Source of the DNA: Phycisphaerales bacterium
Lineage (GTDB): Bacteria > Planctomycetota > Phycisphaerae > Phycisphaerales > UBA1924
Reading direction: 5' to 3'
NCBI GenBank assembly: GCA_030149165.1
Contig: JASBRY010000008.1
Location: 310,001-374,000, forward strand
Length of the DNA: 64,000 nt
The translations under genes and the position numbers were made by a program. Positions 18,968 through 27,797 of the stretch are shown here, one piece after another (within the stretch, counting starts at the first letter, position 1; every line of letters starts with the position of its first letter). Under the pieces are notes generated by a model. It saw only the letters and a list, made by a program, of their open reading frames with translations, was not told where the DNA came from and did no database searches.

Positions 18968-20050
18968 ATGTGGCGATGGATTGTCACCCTCATTAGTTGC
19001 GCAACACTCTGCGCCACTCCTGCGCTTGCAGGCAAAACACTGCGCGATGTCACCCGAGTCAAAGGACAGGGTGCTTCCATGATCCAAGGGCTCGGCTTGG
19101 TCGTCGGTCTCAACGGGACTGGAGACTCAGGAACCGAACTCGCGATGGCGCGCCCGCTCGCCGCGGCGCTGACCAACATGGGGAATCCGGTCTCGATTGA
19201 AGAACTCGCCAACACCCAATCTGCGGCGTTGGTTCTCGTCACCTGCTCGATCCCTCGCGAAGGCGCGAAAGTCGATGACGAGTACGAGGTCACCATCTCC
19301 GTCATGAACTCCGCACAGTCGCTCGAAGGCGGGATCCTCCTCATGACCCCGCTCACTCCACGGCCGAACGCTCCTGTGTACGCGTTCGCCAATGGTCGGC
19401 TGACTCTCCAAGACGAGGACAACCCAACGGTTGCGATCGTCAACAACGGCGCACAGATCGTCCGAGATATCAACACGATGCCCAACATCGGCGCTTCGTT
19501 TGATCTCATCATCGATTCGCCGTTTGCAGGTTGGGGACCCGCCGCGTCCATGGCGTCAGAAATCGACCAGAACTACAGACTTTCCTCCGATCGACTCGGC
19601 GAACCACTCGCTCGCGTGATCGATCCACGCACGATCCGCGTCACTGTCCCAGCGAATGAACGCTCCAATCCAGGATCGTTCTTCGGACATGTCATGGAGA
19701 CCAACATCTCCGGCGCGCTCCGCAAACTCCCTGCACAGGTCATCTGCGACACACGCGCCGGCATCATCGTGATGACGGGCGATGTCGAGGTCTCCCCCAC
19801 TGTGATCACCCACAAAGACCTGGTCATCACCACGCTCGTCGATCCGCTCGCTCAACCACTACAGAGCGAGTCGGAGTTCGCTGCGCTGCAAACCGATGAC
19901 ACCACGGATTCCACGAGTGCCAAGCTCCAGGATCTAATCCGCGCGTTCGATCAGCTCGATGTCCCGCCTCGCGAGCAGATCCAGATTCTCGAACTCATTC
20001 ATAAAGCAGGCAAACTCAACGCACGCCTCATCATCGACGGCGTCGGATAA
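18968..20050 (+). CDS. flgI: Flagellar P-ring protein FlgI
   Basis: FlgI forms the peptidoglycan-level ring around the flagellar rod, in the periplasm. The 360-residue length matches the family. A signal peptide (MWRWIVTLISCATLCATPALA) is followed by the mature start GKTLRDVTRVKGQG and the very conserved LVVGLNGTGDSG near residue 45. The C-terminus, LIHKAGKLNARLIIDGVG, is also typical. GGAAGGAG lies seven bases before the ATG at 18968. The L-ring gene flgH and the chaperone gene flgA, normally adjacent, are not in the window; flgI instead heads a cluster of rod-binding, chaperone and hook-filament genes. Confidence 0.95.
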   Translation: MWRWIVTLISCATLCATPALAGKTLRDVTRVKGQGASMIQGLGLVVGLNGTGDSGTELAMARPLAAALTNMGNPVSIEELANTQSAALVLVTCSIPREGAKVDDEYEVTISVMNSAQSLEGGILLMTPLTPRPNAPVYAFANGRLTLQDEDNPTVAIVNNGAQIVRDINTMPNIGASFDLIIDSPFAGWGPAASMASEIDQNYRLSSDRLGEPLARVIDPRTIRVTVPANERSNPGSFFGHVMETNISGALRKLPAQVICDTRAGIIVMTGDVEVSPTVITHKDLVITTLVDPLAQPLQSESEFAALQTDDTTDSTSAKLQDLIRAFDQLDVPPREQIQILELIHKAGKLNARLIIDGVG

Positions 20051-20086
20051 ACGAGACGGAAAACCACACACCCCAAGAGGTCCATC

Positions 20087-20605
20087 ATGAGCTCAATCAA
20101 TACTTCCAACTCCATCAGTGTCCAAGCCGCGATCCTCGCCGGGAAGCGCGCAACCGATCCCAACGCGAGCCCACTCCGCTCGGCGCATGACAACGCGATC
20201 CGTTCCAAGAGCGGCGATGAACAAAGCGAAGGTAAAGTCGCAACCAATCCCAAGGATCTGCTCCGCAGAGCCGGATCGAGCGACACCGCGATCTTCAACG
20301 ACCGGATCGCCTCACCCACCCCTCGCGAAGCAAAGGCGCTGGACACCGCTCAGAAACTCGTCTCTACCACGCTCATCAAACCGATCCTCGCGCAAGCTCG
20401 CGAAACACGCGACGCGCCCGCACCTTGGGGACAAACACAAGGCGAGAAACAGTTCGGCTCACTGCTCGACAACCGGATCGCGGATGACATCGCACGAGCA
20501 TCGAACTTTCCGATCGCGCAGCGCATCGCCGAGCAGATCCTCAAGAACTCACCGATTGACAGCCCATCAACCATCCAGCACACCCCTGTGGACCTCTTCG
20601 GATGA
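20087..20605 (+). CDS. Putative flagellar rod-binding protein, FlgJ N-domain-like
   Basis: This is a 172-residue protein directly after flgI, the usual place of flgJ. The second half (about residues 85-165) resembles the rod-binding domain: a helix ending in LIKPILAQARET, then WGQTQGEKQFGSLLDNRIADDIA and a final helix, comparable to the family pattern in which a Leu-Asp pair precedes an Ala-rich helix. There is no glucosaminidase domain, so it would only scaffold rod assembly. AAGAGG precedes the ATG. The stop overlaps the start of the next gene (ATGA). The N-terminal 85 residues are polar and unassigned. Confidence 0.6.
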   Translation: MSSINTSNSISVQAAILAGKRATDPNASPLRSAHDNAIRSKSGDEQSEGKVATNPKDLLRRAGSSDTAIFNDRIASPTPREAKALDTAQKLVSTTLIKPILAQARETRDAPAPWGQTQGEKQFGSLLDNRIADDIARASNFPIAQRIAEQILKNSPIDSPSTIQHTPVDLFG

Positions 20606-21117
20606 TCAGCACACCTCCACATTCCACAGCGAACCACACCGATCTGGATCGACTCGATGCGTTGCTCGTCGATCTGGAGCAAGAGCACCAGAAGCTCCTC
20701 GAACTCGCGGGGCTTCAGCGTGAAGCGATCAGCCGCGCAGATGCGAAAGGGATCGGTGAAATCGTCGAATCCACTGCCGCGACACTCGGACGTATCGCAA
20801 GCATCGAGCAGGAACGACGCAAAGCAATCAAGCAAAGCGACGGCACCATCCCCACTGTTGATCAGATCATTCAAGACGCCGACGAGCATCACGCGCGCAC
20901 GCTCAGCAACCGCTCTCGATCGCTCCGCAAGCTCATGGCGCAGCTCAAGGAAGAGCACGAAGCTGTCCGAGTCGCATCCCTCGCGCTCACCAATCACATG
21001 AATGGTTTGATGGAGCAGGTAAGCGCCAAACTCTCACACTCAGGAACCTACGGGCGGCGCGGTGCCGTCGATCCAGGAAGAAACCAGGTCGTATCCAGCT
21101 TGGACACGATGCGTTAA
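20602..21117 (+). CDS. flgN: FlgN-like flagellar export chaperone
   Basis: This 171-residue protein is predicted to be almost entirely helical (residues 12-140), with repeated Glu/Leu heptads typical of FlgN, the chaperone that escorts FlgK and FlgL to the export gate. Its position immediately before flgK and flgL supports this strongly, since sequence conservation in FlgN is low. It is translationally coupled to the preceding gene through ATGA. The C-terminal 25 residues are polar and probably disordered. Confidence 0.7.
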   Translation: MISTPPHSTANHTDLDRLDALLVDLEQEHQKLLELAGLQREAISRADAKGIGEIVESTAATLGRIASIEQERRKAIKQSDGTIPTVDQIIQDADEHHARTLSNRSRSLRKLMAQLKEEHEAVRVASLALTNHMNGLMEQVSAKLSHSGTYGRRGAVDPGRNQVVSSLDTMR

Positions 21118-21120
21118 CCA

Positions 21121-21142
21121 CTTGCAGAAGGAAAGGAGCAAG
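21121..21142 (+). promoter_or_regulatory. Hairpin enclosing the flgK Shine-Dalgarno
   Basis: CTTGC (21121-21125) can pair with GCAAG (21138-21142), enclosing a 12-base loop with two AAGGA copies, the second of which is the Shine-Dalgarno of flgK. The layout is like a CsrA-repressed leader but the loop is longer than at the flagellin genes. Confidence 0.4.
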
Positions 21143-21144
21143 CC

Positions 21145-22866
21145 ATGAGTCTGACATCTTCACTCCACATCGCTCAGTCCGCGCTCGCGACTTCGCAGAT
21201 CGGTCTGCAAGTGACATCGCAGAACCTCGCGAACGCCGCGACCCCTGGATACACGCGGCAGGTCGCCCTGCTCCAAGCCGTGCGCGGGAGCGTCACCGAT
21301 CCTTTCATCATCGGATCAGGAGTCGCGATCCACGAAGTGCGCCGTCAGATCGACACCGCGCTCCAATCACGCTTATGGAACGCAAACTCAGAGGAATACA
21401 GCAACGCGCAGCAGCTCAACGTCTTCAACCAACTCGAAGCGATCCTCAACGAAGGCACTGAGTACGACCTCTCATCGGAACTCTCATCGTTCTTCAATGT
21501 GTGGTCCGAAGCGACCACGCTGCTCGATTCATCATCAACAGTGATCAATCAAGGCAAGTCGATCGCGAGCTTCATCAAGAACATGCGCGAGGACCTGCTC
21601 GATCAGCGCCAGCAGATTGAGAACCAGATCGACTCCCAAGCAACGCAAGCCGATGCGTTGTTCTCAGAGATCGCAGATATCAACGCGACCATCTCCAACA
21701 GCGAGATCGGTGAAACCCAAGCGAGCGCCCTGCGCGATCGCCGTGATCAGATCGTGACTCAGCTCTCCCAGCTCGTGGAGATCACCACCGTCGAAACCAA
21801 CCAAGGCGGGTACGATGTCTTCATCGGATCCACACCGATCGTGCAAGGCAATCGCTCACGCGGGATCACGATCGATCGTCAGACCCAAGACGGCACGGTC
21901 AATGTCACGATCAACACCGCTGACAACAACGACACACTGACTGTCACTTCAGGATCCATCGGCGGACTGCTCAACTCACGCGACGGCGCCATTGATGAAA
22001 CCATCGAGAAGCTTGATCAGGTCGCATCGAATCTGATCTTTGAGGTCAACAAGATCCACTCGACAGGAATCAACGAGGATTGGCTCACCACCGCGCTGGG
22101 GACACTCCAGATCTCCACCGCCAACCAATCACTCCCGCTCAACGATCCCGCAAACCGCGACCTTGCCGATCTCCCCTACGCGCCAGAGAACGGCGGGTTC
22201 TTTGTCAACATCCGCAACGAAGATACCGGGACCTCTGATCAGATCTGGGTTCCTGTTGATCTCGATGGGATCGATACACTCGGAACAGCATCCGTTGCGG
22301 ACGACACCAGCGCCGAAGACATCCGCGCCGCGATCGACGCGATCCCCGGACTTACGGCGAGCTTTGATCCATCGGGACGCCTGCAGATTGATGCCGCATC
22401 CGGATTCTCGTTCTCATTCTCTGAAGATTCATCCGGCGTACTCGCAACGCTCGGCGTCAATACTTTCTTCCAGGGCACCGACTCAACAGACATCGCCGTG
22501 CGCGATGATGTCACCGTCATGCTCGGACGACTCGCTCCCGACGGCTCATTCAGCGCCAACGAGAACGCGAACCTGCTGGGTCAACTTGGCAAACAAGCAA
22601 TCGATGGGCTCGGAGGACAGAACATCGAGAAGTTCTGGAGCATCCAATCACAGAATGTTGCAGTGCAATCCGCATCCTCACGCACGCAAGCGGACGCGGC
22701 TTTCTTGGTTCGCCAAAGTCTCGACAGCCAACGCGCCGGTGTCTCAGGCGTCAGCATCGACGAGGAATCCATTAACCTATTGACCTTCCAGCGCCAGTAC
22801 CAAGGCGCCGCGCAGGTCATCACCGCCGCTCAGGAGATGTTCGACACACTGCTCACGCTCGTCTGA
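21145..22866 (+). CDS. flgK: Flagellar hook-associated protein 1 (FlgK)
   Basis: FlgK forms the first layer of the hook-filament junction. The 573-residue product has the conserved N-terminus (SLTSSLHIAQSALATSQIGLQVTSQN with ANAATPGYTRQ, residues 2-40) shared by rod, hook and HAP proteins, and the C-terminal SGVSIDEESINLLTFQRQYQGAAQVITAAQEMFDTLL helix. The central domain (about 330-470) is variable. Length is in the usual range of 500-650. The Shine-Dalgarno lies within a possible hairpin. The stop is 24 bases before flgL. Confidence 0.95.
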   Translation: MSLTSSLHIAQSALATSQIGLQVTSQNLANAATPGYTRQVALLQAVRGSVTDPFIIGSGVAIHEVRRQIDTALQSRLWNANSEEYSNAQQLNVFNQLEAILNEGTEYDLSSELSSFFNVWSEATTLLDSSSTVINQGKSIASFIKNMREDLLDQRQQIENQIDSQATQADALFSEIADINATISNSEIGETQASALRDRRDQIVTQLSQLVEITTVETNQGGYDVFIGSTPIVQGNRSRGITIDRQTQDGTVNVTINTADNNDTLTVTSGSIGGLLNSRDGAIDETIEKLDQVASNLIFEVNKIHSTGINEDWLTTALGTLQISTANQSLPLNDPANRDLADLPYAPENGGFFVNIRNEDTGTSDQIWVPVDLDGIDTLGTASVADDTSAEDIRAAIDAIPGLTASFDPSGRLQIDAASGFSFSFSEDSSGVLATLGVNTFFQGTDSTDIAVRDDVTVMLGRLAPDGSFSANENANLLGQLGKQAIDGLGGQNIEKFWSIQSQNVAVQSASSRTQADAAFLVRQSLDSQRAGVSGVSIDEESINLLTFQRQYQGAAQVITAAQEMFDTLLTLV

Positions 22867-22890
22867 TCGTGCGCAATAGGAACCCACGCC

Positions 22891-24939
22891 ATGTCCAGCT
22901 TCCCCACTTCATACTCTCGCGCCCCATCGATGATGTTCACGATGCAGAATCTCAGCAACATCAACGCGACCAACATCTCTATCGGACGACTCACCAATCA
23001 GCTCGCCTCTGGTCTCGATATCCTGCGCCCATCAGATGATCCCGTCCGCAGCGCGACCATCTCCACACTCGACACACGCATCGAGAGCACGAACCAGATC
23101 CTCCAGAATCTCAGTTTCGCGGGATCATCAGTCGGCACACTCGACCAGCTCCTCGCCGATGCCAAATCCCTCGTCGACGAAGCATCATCTATTGCATCAT
23201 CGCAGATCAACTCCGATCCGGAAACACGCGAGAGCCAAGCCGTCATCATTGATTCGCTCATCGACTCGCTCTTCTCCATCGCGAATCAGGAATCACTCAT
23301 CGGATACACCTTTGGCGGATCAGCGCCTGGACGCCAACCCATCATCTACGATCGTGGCGCGTACCGATTTGTGGGTGAGGTCGGTGGAATCACCGCGGCG
23401 CTGGGCGCCGCGTCCAATGTCCCGCTCACGCTCGGCGTCGGAAACGCGATCGGCGAACTCTCCAATCGACTCGAAGGCAGTGTCGATCTTGATCCCGGAC
23501 TGACTCCAGACACGCTTCTCTCGGATCTCAACGGCGCCAACCAAGTGGGTGTCAATACCGGAATCATCGAGTTCAGCTACAACGGCGGACAGGTCGCACA
23601 GGTCGACCTCGCTGGAACGGTCACTGTCGGCGATGTTCTTGATCGACTCAACGCCGCGGTCGTGCAGTACGAAGCGGATCAATCGGTCACCGTGCTCGGA
23701 CCAAGCGCCTTCTCAATCAACGGCGATTCCATCAGCGTAGACATCCCCGCCGGGAATCTTGAGTTCTTTGATCTTCAGGGATCAAGCATCGGATCAGACC
23801 TCGGACTGGTCAACAACACCGCCGTCCCGTTCTCATCGACCAATCCCGATGGACTCAACCTCGATCCCCAGCTCACATGGACCACCCCAGTGTCTGTTTT
23901 CAACGGACTGGGAGGATCACCGCTCGGATCCATCCAACTCACCAACAACGGCGCGACCCACACGATCGACCTGTCTGGTGCTCAAACACTCGCTGACATC
24001 AAGAGCGCCATCGAAGCCGGGAACACAGGTGTGCGTGTACTGATCTCTGAAGATCAACGCTCAATCAACATCGTGACTGAGAGCGCGGGACTCCAATCCC
24101 ATGCGCTCTCCATCGCCGAAGTAGCCGGTGGAGGCGGCACCGCGGAACTCCTCGGGATCCGTACATTCGCCGCTGATACTCCGATCTCTGTATTCAACGA
24201 TGGTGAAGGCATCGATATCGTCACCGGTCGCACCGATCCACTCACAGGACTCGTCGATCCAGCTCTCAACACCGATTTCGAGATCAACCTCGGCGACGGC
24301 TTCACCATCAGCATCGATTTGGGACCCAACGACATCACCACCGTCGGAACGCTTGTCGCGGCGATCAACACCCAAGCGGACGCACAACTCACCGCCGCGG
24401 GTCGGCCAACCACTGATTTCACCGCAAATGTCGGCGCAATCAGCAACGGGATCGAGTTCAACCAAGACCCAGGACTCGCGTCTGATCCGATTTCAATCCG
24501 TCCGGTCAACAACTCAACCGCCGCTCAGCAGCTCGGATTCTTGGACGCAAAGGCGAATGGAAGCAACACACTTTTGCGCTCTGAAGATCGAGCGACGATC
24601 CGTGTCAACAACCTTTTCTCCCATCTTCTGGACCTTTCCGAGGCATTGAAGAACGACGACACCTTTGGCATCGAACTTGCGACAAAGAGACTCGGACTGA
24701 GTCAGGATCATGTGATCCAGGCTCGTTCCACCGTCGGCGGGTACGCACGCCGTCTCGATGACGAGACTCGCCGACAAGAGGACCGCCTCGTGTATGACGA
24801 AGCCGTCCGCTCGCAGCTCAGAGATCTGGACTTCGCGTCCGCATCCTCCGAGTTCGCGCAGCTGCAACTCCAGCTCCAAGCGGGGCTCAGCGTTGCGGCA
24901 CAAACACAGCAGCTCACGCTGCTGGACTTCCTCGGCTAA
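22891..24939 (+). CDS. flgL: Flagellar hook-associated protein 3 (FlgL), enlarged
   Basis: FlgL is the second junction protein, on which the filament cap and flagellin build. Residues 1-145 match the FlgL/flagellin N-domain (LTNQLASGLDILRPSDDPVRSA and the helix through LIDSLFSIANQESLIGYTFGGS). The last 110 residues match the C-domain, ending in a QLQAGLSVAAQTQQLTLLDFLG helix. At 682 residues it is about twice the size of enterobacterial FlgL (317). The extra central region (about 160-560) holds three similar short motifs (TVGDVLDRLN, TLADIKSAIE, TVGTLVAAIN) like the flagellin IN motif. AGGAA lies eight bases before the ATG. Confidence 0.92.
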   Translation: MSSFPTSYSRAPSMMFTMQNLSNINATNISIGRLTNQLASGLDILRPSDDPVRSATISTLDTRIESTNQILQNLSFAGSSVGTLDQLLADAKSLVDEASSIASSQINSDPETRESQAVIIDSLIDSLFSIANQESLIGYTFGGSAPGRQPIIYDRGAYRFVGEVGGITAALGAASNVPLTLGVGNAIGELSNRLEGSVDLDPGLTPDTLLSDLNGANQVGVNTGIIEFSYNGGQVAQVDLAGTVTVGDVLDRLNAAVVQYEADQSVTVLGPSAFSINGDSISVDIPAGNLEFFDLQGSSIGSDLGLVNNTAVPFSSTNPDGLNLDPQLTWTTPVSVFNGLGGSPLGSIQLTNNGATHTIDLSGAQTLADIKSAIEAGNTGVRVLISEDQRSINIVTESAGLQSHALSIAEVAGGGGTAELLGIRTFAADTPISVFNDGEGIDIVTGRTDPLTGLVDPALNTDFEINLGDGFTISIDLGPNDITTVGTLVAAINTQADAQLTAAGRPTTDFTANVGAISNGIEFNQDPGLASDPISIRPVNNSTAAQQLGFLDAKANGSNTLLRSEDRATIRVNNLFSHLLDLSEALKNDDTFGIELATKRLGLSQDHVIQARSTVGGYARRLDDETRRQEDRLVYDEAVRSQLRDLDFASASSEFAQLQLQLQAGLSVAAQTQQLTLLDFLG

Positions 24940-25030
24940 CGCCGTGGATGACACAGACCCGACCCGGTGAAAGCTGGGAACGGAGATTGGATCGAGAACC
25001 CCCCCACAGTCGGTCGTGAGGGGTGCTCAG

Positions 25031-25059
25031 GACAGGATGTCGACCGGTATGGATACCGG
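25031..25059 (+). promoter_or_regulatory. Tandem GGA-loop hairpins in the fliW leader (candidate CsrA sites)
   Basis: GACA-GGA-TGTC (25031-25041) forms a 4-bp stem with GGA in the loop. Two bases later CCGGT-ATGGAT-ACCGG (25044-25059) forms a 5-bp stem with an ANGGAN hexaloop. Both fit the known CsrA/RsmE target form. The second ends 44 bases before the fliW ATG. Confidence 0.55.
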
Positions 25060-25103
25060 CGTCGATCCGACAAGGCAGACCGACAAAATCGGAGCGCACA
25101 ACA

Positions 25104-25553
25104 ATGGAAGTGCGAACGACAAGATTCGGTGTAATCGATATCGCGGAGGACCGCGTGATTACATTCCCAGAGGGTCTCCTCGGTTTCAGTGACAGGACCA
25201 GGTTCTGTCTCCTGCAACCAGGTGACGACGCATGTTTCTTCTGGCTTCAATGTCTGGACGACCCCAACCTCGCATTTGTGGTCACTGATCCGACATTCTT
25301 TGAGCAGGACTATTCCGTCCCCATCCGCCCAGAGCAGATGAGCGAGCTCAAACTCCAGAAACTCGAAGACGCACAGGTCTTTGTCATCGTCAACAAGATC
25401 GATGAACAACTTACCGGCAACTTCCAGGGACCGTTGATCATCAACACCCTCGATAAGGTCGGCGAGCAGATCGTGCTCTCAGACAAACGATGGACAACCC
25501 GTCACCCGCTCATGCGAGTCTCGGAACAATCGACACAAACAGCGTCGGCCTGA
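25104..25553 (+). CDS. fliW: Flagellar assembly factor FliW
   Basis: FliW binds flagellin in the cytoplasm and, when free, binds CsrA allosterically and relieves CsrA repression of flagellin translation. The 149-residue length is typical. Landmarks are the N-terminal strand TTRFGVIDI, ITFPEGLLGF (about residues 19-28), the FFWLQCLDDPNLAFVVTDP segment and GPLIINTLDKVGEQ. The ATG at 25104 has GGAG nine bases upstream. It precedes csrA by 169 bases, the common fliW-csrA order. Its own leader carries two hairpins with GGA loops, which suggests that CsrA also controls fliW. Confidence 0.94.
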   Translation: MEVRTTRFGVIDIAEDRVITFPEGLLGFSDRTRFCLLQPGDDACFFWLQCLDDPNLAFVVTDPTFFEQDYSVPIRPEQMSELKLQKLEDAQVFVIVNKIDEQLTGNFQGPLIINTLDKVGEQIVLSDKRWTTRHPLMRVSEQSTQTASA

Positions 25554-25606
25554 TACCAGACCAACGCTCGGGGCATCCATCACACACAAACACGCACACA
25601 AGGTGC

Positions 25607-25631
25607 GGTGTGATTGGTACGCCAATACACC
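25607..25631 (+). promoter_or_regulatory. Hairpin between fliW and csrA
   Basis: GGTGT-(G)-ATTGG-TACG-CCAAT-ACACC forms a ten-pair stem with one bulged G and a four-base loop. There is no T run after it, so it is not a classical terminator. It could be a processing or stability element in a fliW-csrA transcript. Confidence 0.35.
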
Positions 25632-25722
25632 CTTGGATCATCCGTTCTGATCCCAGGACCATAAGAGACTCTTCCGTCTGGTCAAATAAACCAGCGCGGA
25701 TTCGTGTGCAAGGAGTTGACGC

Positions 25723-26106
25723 ATGCTTGTGCTCTCAAGGCAGCGCGACGAGACAATCATGATCGGGGACGAGATCGAAATCTCAGTCGTCGATATCCGA
25801 GGCGACAAGGTCCGTCTCGGTATCAACGCCCCGACCAGGATCGCGGTTCACCGCAAAGAAGTCTACGACGCGATCAAGAGAGAAAATACCGACGCCGCAA
25901 GGCTCGGATCCACCGACCTCGACACGCTCGCCCAGACCATCAAACCAGGACCAGCGCGACGCGGTCATCGGACAACAGATCTCATGACAACATCCGCAGC
26001 CGTAACGCTGCCAGCAACCAAGGTCAGCCCCCCTGCGGGACTCACCAATACAAAGACCACCGTTTCAAGTTCCGCAAAGGCTTCATCAACCAAGGACACC
26101 GCCTAA
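25723..26106 (+). CDS. csrA: Carbon storage regulator CsrA with C-terminal extension
   Basis: CsrA is a dimeric RNA-binding protein that blocks translation by binding ANGGA motifs in hairpin loops. Residues 1-56 are a full CsrA domain: [20 protein letters not shown], then [22 protein letters not shown], with Leu4 and Arg44 type RNA-contact residues kept. The product has 127 residues against about 61-75 in most bacteria; the extra 60-70 residues are rich in Thr, Ser, Ala and Lys and look disordered. AAGGAG lies seven bases before the ATG. It sits between fliW and two flagellin genes, whose leaders carry matching target hairpins. Confidence 0.94.
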   Translation: MLVLSRQRDETIMIGDEIEISVVDIRGDKVRLGINAPTRIAVHRKEVYDAIKRENTDAARLGSTDLDTLAQTIKPGPARRGHRTTDLMTTSAAVTLPATKVSPPAGLTNTKTTVSSSAKASSTKDTA

Positions 26107-26110
26107 CCCC

Positions 26111-26122
26111 CGCTCCTGAGCG
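26111..26122 (+). other. Small hairpin after csrA
   Basis: CGCTC-CT-GAGCG lies five bases after the csrA stop and is followed by TTTCTC. It may be a weak terminator or pause site separating csrA from the first flagellin. The stem is short and the T run is broken. Confidence 0.3.
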
Positions 26123-26145
26123 TTTCTCACTTAGGTAAGCAACAA

Positions 26146-26163
26146 GCAATCACGGAGGATTGC
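26146..26163 (+). promoter_or_regulatory. Shine-Dalgarno-sequestering hairpin of flagellin 1 (candidate CsrA site)
   Basis: GCAATC (26146-26151) pairs perfectly with GATTGC (26158-26163) and leaves the hexaloop ACGGAG, which matches the ANGGAN target of CsrA. The Shine-Dalgarno GGAGG spans the loop and the stem, and the ATG follows two bases after the stem. Confidence 0.65.
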
Positions 26164-26164
26164 C

Positions 26165-27721
26165 ATGACACGGATTAATACGAATGTCCCCAGTATGATC
26201 GCTCGCCAGCGTCTCAACCGATCAGGCGCCGATCTGCAGATCCGCCTCGAACGACTCTCAACAGGACTGAGAATCAATCGAGGCAAAGACGACCCCGCGG
26301 GTCTCATCATCTCAGAACGCATCGATACCGAACTCAAAGGCATCGAGCAAGCGATCTCCAACTCTCAGCGCGCCAGCTCGGTCATCGCGACCACCGAAGG
26401 TTCACTGACTGAAATTAACGACTTGCTCAACTCGATCAAAGCACTCACGGTCGAAGCCGCGAACTCCGGAGCAATCTCCGACGAGGAACGCGACGCGAAT
26501 CAGCTCCAGATCGACTCAGCAATTCAGTCCATCACGCGAATCGCGAACACCGCAACCTTTGGTGGCCAGAAACTGCTCGATGGATCCCTCGGATATGTCA
26601 CCTCTGGTATCGCAGTATCCACAATCACTAAATCCAATATCACCGCCGCGAGCTTTATCGACGCCAACGCGATTAATGTCTCCGTGGATGTCATCGCTTC
26701 GGCGCAGAAGGGGAACATCTATCTCTCAGGTGATAACTCAGCGTTCCCTGGACCACCAGCCGACGGCACGATCGCATCGGCAACCACCATCCAAGTGCGT
26801 GGTCCGAAGGGTGTTCGAGAGCTCGAAATCCTCTCTGGAACAGCGCTGTCCGCAGTCGCCGCGAGCGTCAATGCGTTGACCGGACTCACTGGGGTCACCG
26901 CGAGCTTGGTCTCAGGTGCCAACCAATCTTCAGGTCTCGTGTTCCAGTCCTCGGAATACGGCTCCAAGAACTTCGTGTCTGTGGAACGACTCAACAAGCC
27001 AACCACTGGAGCGGATTCATTCCGGACTTTCAAACTCGAAGGCAACCCCAATGTCCCAACCGATGTTTGGGCCGATGCATCACTCGTTTCCGCAACACGA
27101 GACGAAGGACGCGATGTCTCCGCGCTCATCAACGGCAATGTCGCCAATGGCGATGGACTGACCGTATCGATTGGCTCACCTTCACTCGCACTGAAGCTTG
27201 ATCTCGCAGAGTCGTACGCTGTCGATCCAACACTCGCCGTGACGACATTCGATATCACCGGTGGCGGATCGCTCTACCAACTCGGACCGAGTGTCAACGC
27301 ATTGCAGCAGTCCAATATTGGTATCCAGTCCATTGCATCGGAAGCGATCGGAGGTGTGCTCAAGAACGGCACCGTCAACTTCCTCTCGTCGCTCCAGACT
27401 GGGAAAGCCAACTCGCTCGCGGCCGCGGATGCAAGCCGAGATTATTCAACACTCTCTGATATCGTGGACAGCGCGATCGACGAGATCTCCATCCTGCGTG
27501 GACGCTTGGGTGCGTTCGAGCGCAATGTGCTCGATGCAAACTCACGATCCTTGCAGGGTGCATTCGAGAATCTCACCGCATCGCAGAGTTTGATCCGTGA
27601 TGCTGACTTTGCCGCAGAGTCCTCAGAACTCACGCGTGCACAGATCCTCCAATCCTCTGGTACCACAGTGCTCTCACTCGCGAACCAGCAATCCCAGCAG
27701 GTCCTCCAGCTGCTCGGATAA
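26165..27721 (+). CDS. Flagellin (first copy)
   Basis: This is a filament subunit of 518 residues. Residues 1-150 match the flagellin N-domain (MTRINTNVPSMIARQRL, then RLSTGLRINRGKDDPAGL), which forms the D0/D1 core and binds the export gate and FliW. The last 90 residues match the C-domain, with GRLGAFERNVLDANSRSL and a final LSLANQQSQQVLQLLG helix. The centre contains an IN-type motif (LSAVAASVNALTGLTGVTAS). Identity to the second flagellin is visible at both ends but the centres differ. No promoter is apparent in the 58 bases after csrA, so it may be read from csrA. A strong terminator follows. Confidence 0.95.
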   Translation: MTRINTNVPSMIARQRLNRSGADLQIRLERLSTGLRINRGKDDPAGLIISERIDTELKGIEQAISNSQRASSVIATTEGSLTEINDLLNSIKALTVEAANSGAISDEERDANQLQIDSAIQSITRIANTATFGGQKLLDGSLGYVTSGIAVSTITKSNITAASFIDANAINVSVDVIASAQKGNIYLSGDNSAFPGPPADGTIASATTIQVRGPKGVRELEILSGTALSAVAASVNALTGLTGVTASLVSGANQSSGLVFQSSEYGSKNFVSVERLNKPTTGADSFRTFKLEGNPNVPTDVWADASLVSATRDEGRDVSALINGNVANGDGLTVSIGSPSLALKLDLAESYAVDPTLAVTTFDITGGGSLYQLGPSVNALQQSNIGIQSIASEAIGGVLKNGTVNFLSSLQTGKANSLAAADASRDYSTLSDIVDSAIDEISILRGRLGAFERNVLDANSRSLQGAFENLTASQSLIRDADFAAESSELTRAQILQSSGTTVLSLANQQSQQVLQLLG

Positions 27722-27770
27722 GAGTTCGATCGAAGAAGCGACATCCATATATAAAGACACAACACGACCC

Positions 27771-27797
27771 AACCCCCTCAAACAGAGGGGGTTTTTT
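27771..27797 (+). terminator. Rho-independent terminator after flagellin 1
   Basis: AACCCCCTC and GAGGGGGTT form a nine-pair stem with the loop AAACA, followed at once by a run of T (27792-27797). Confidence 0.93.
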
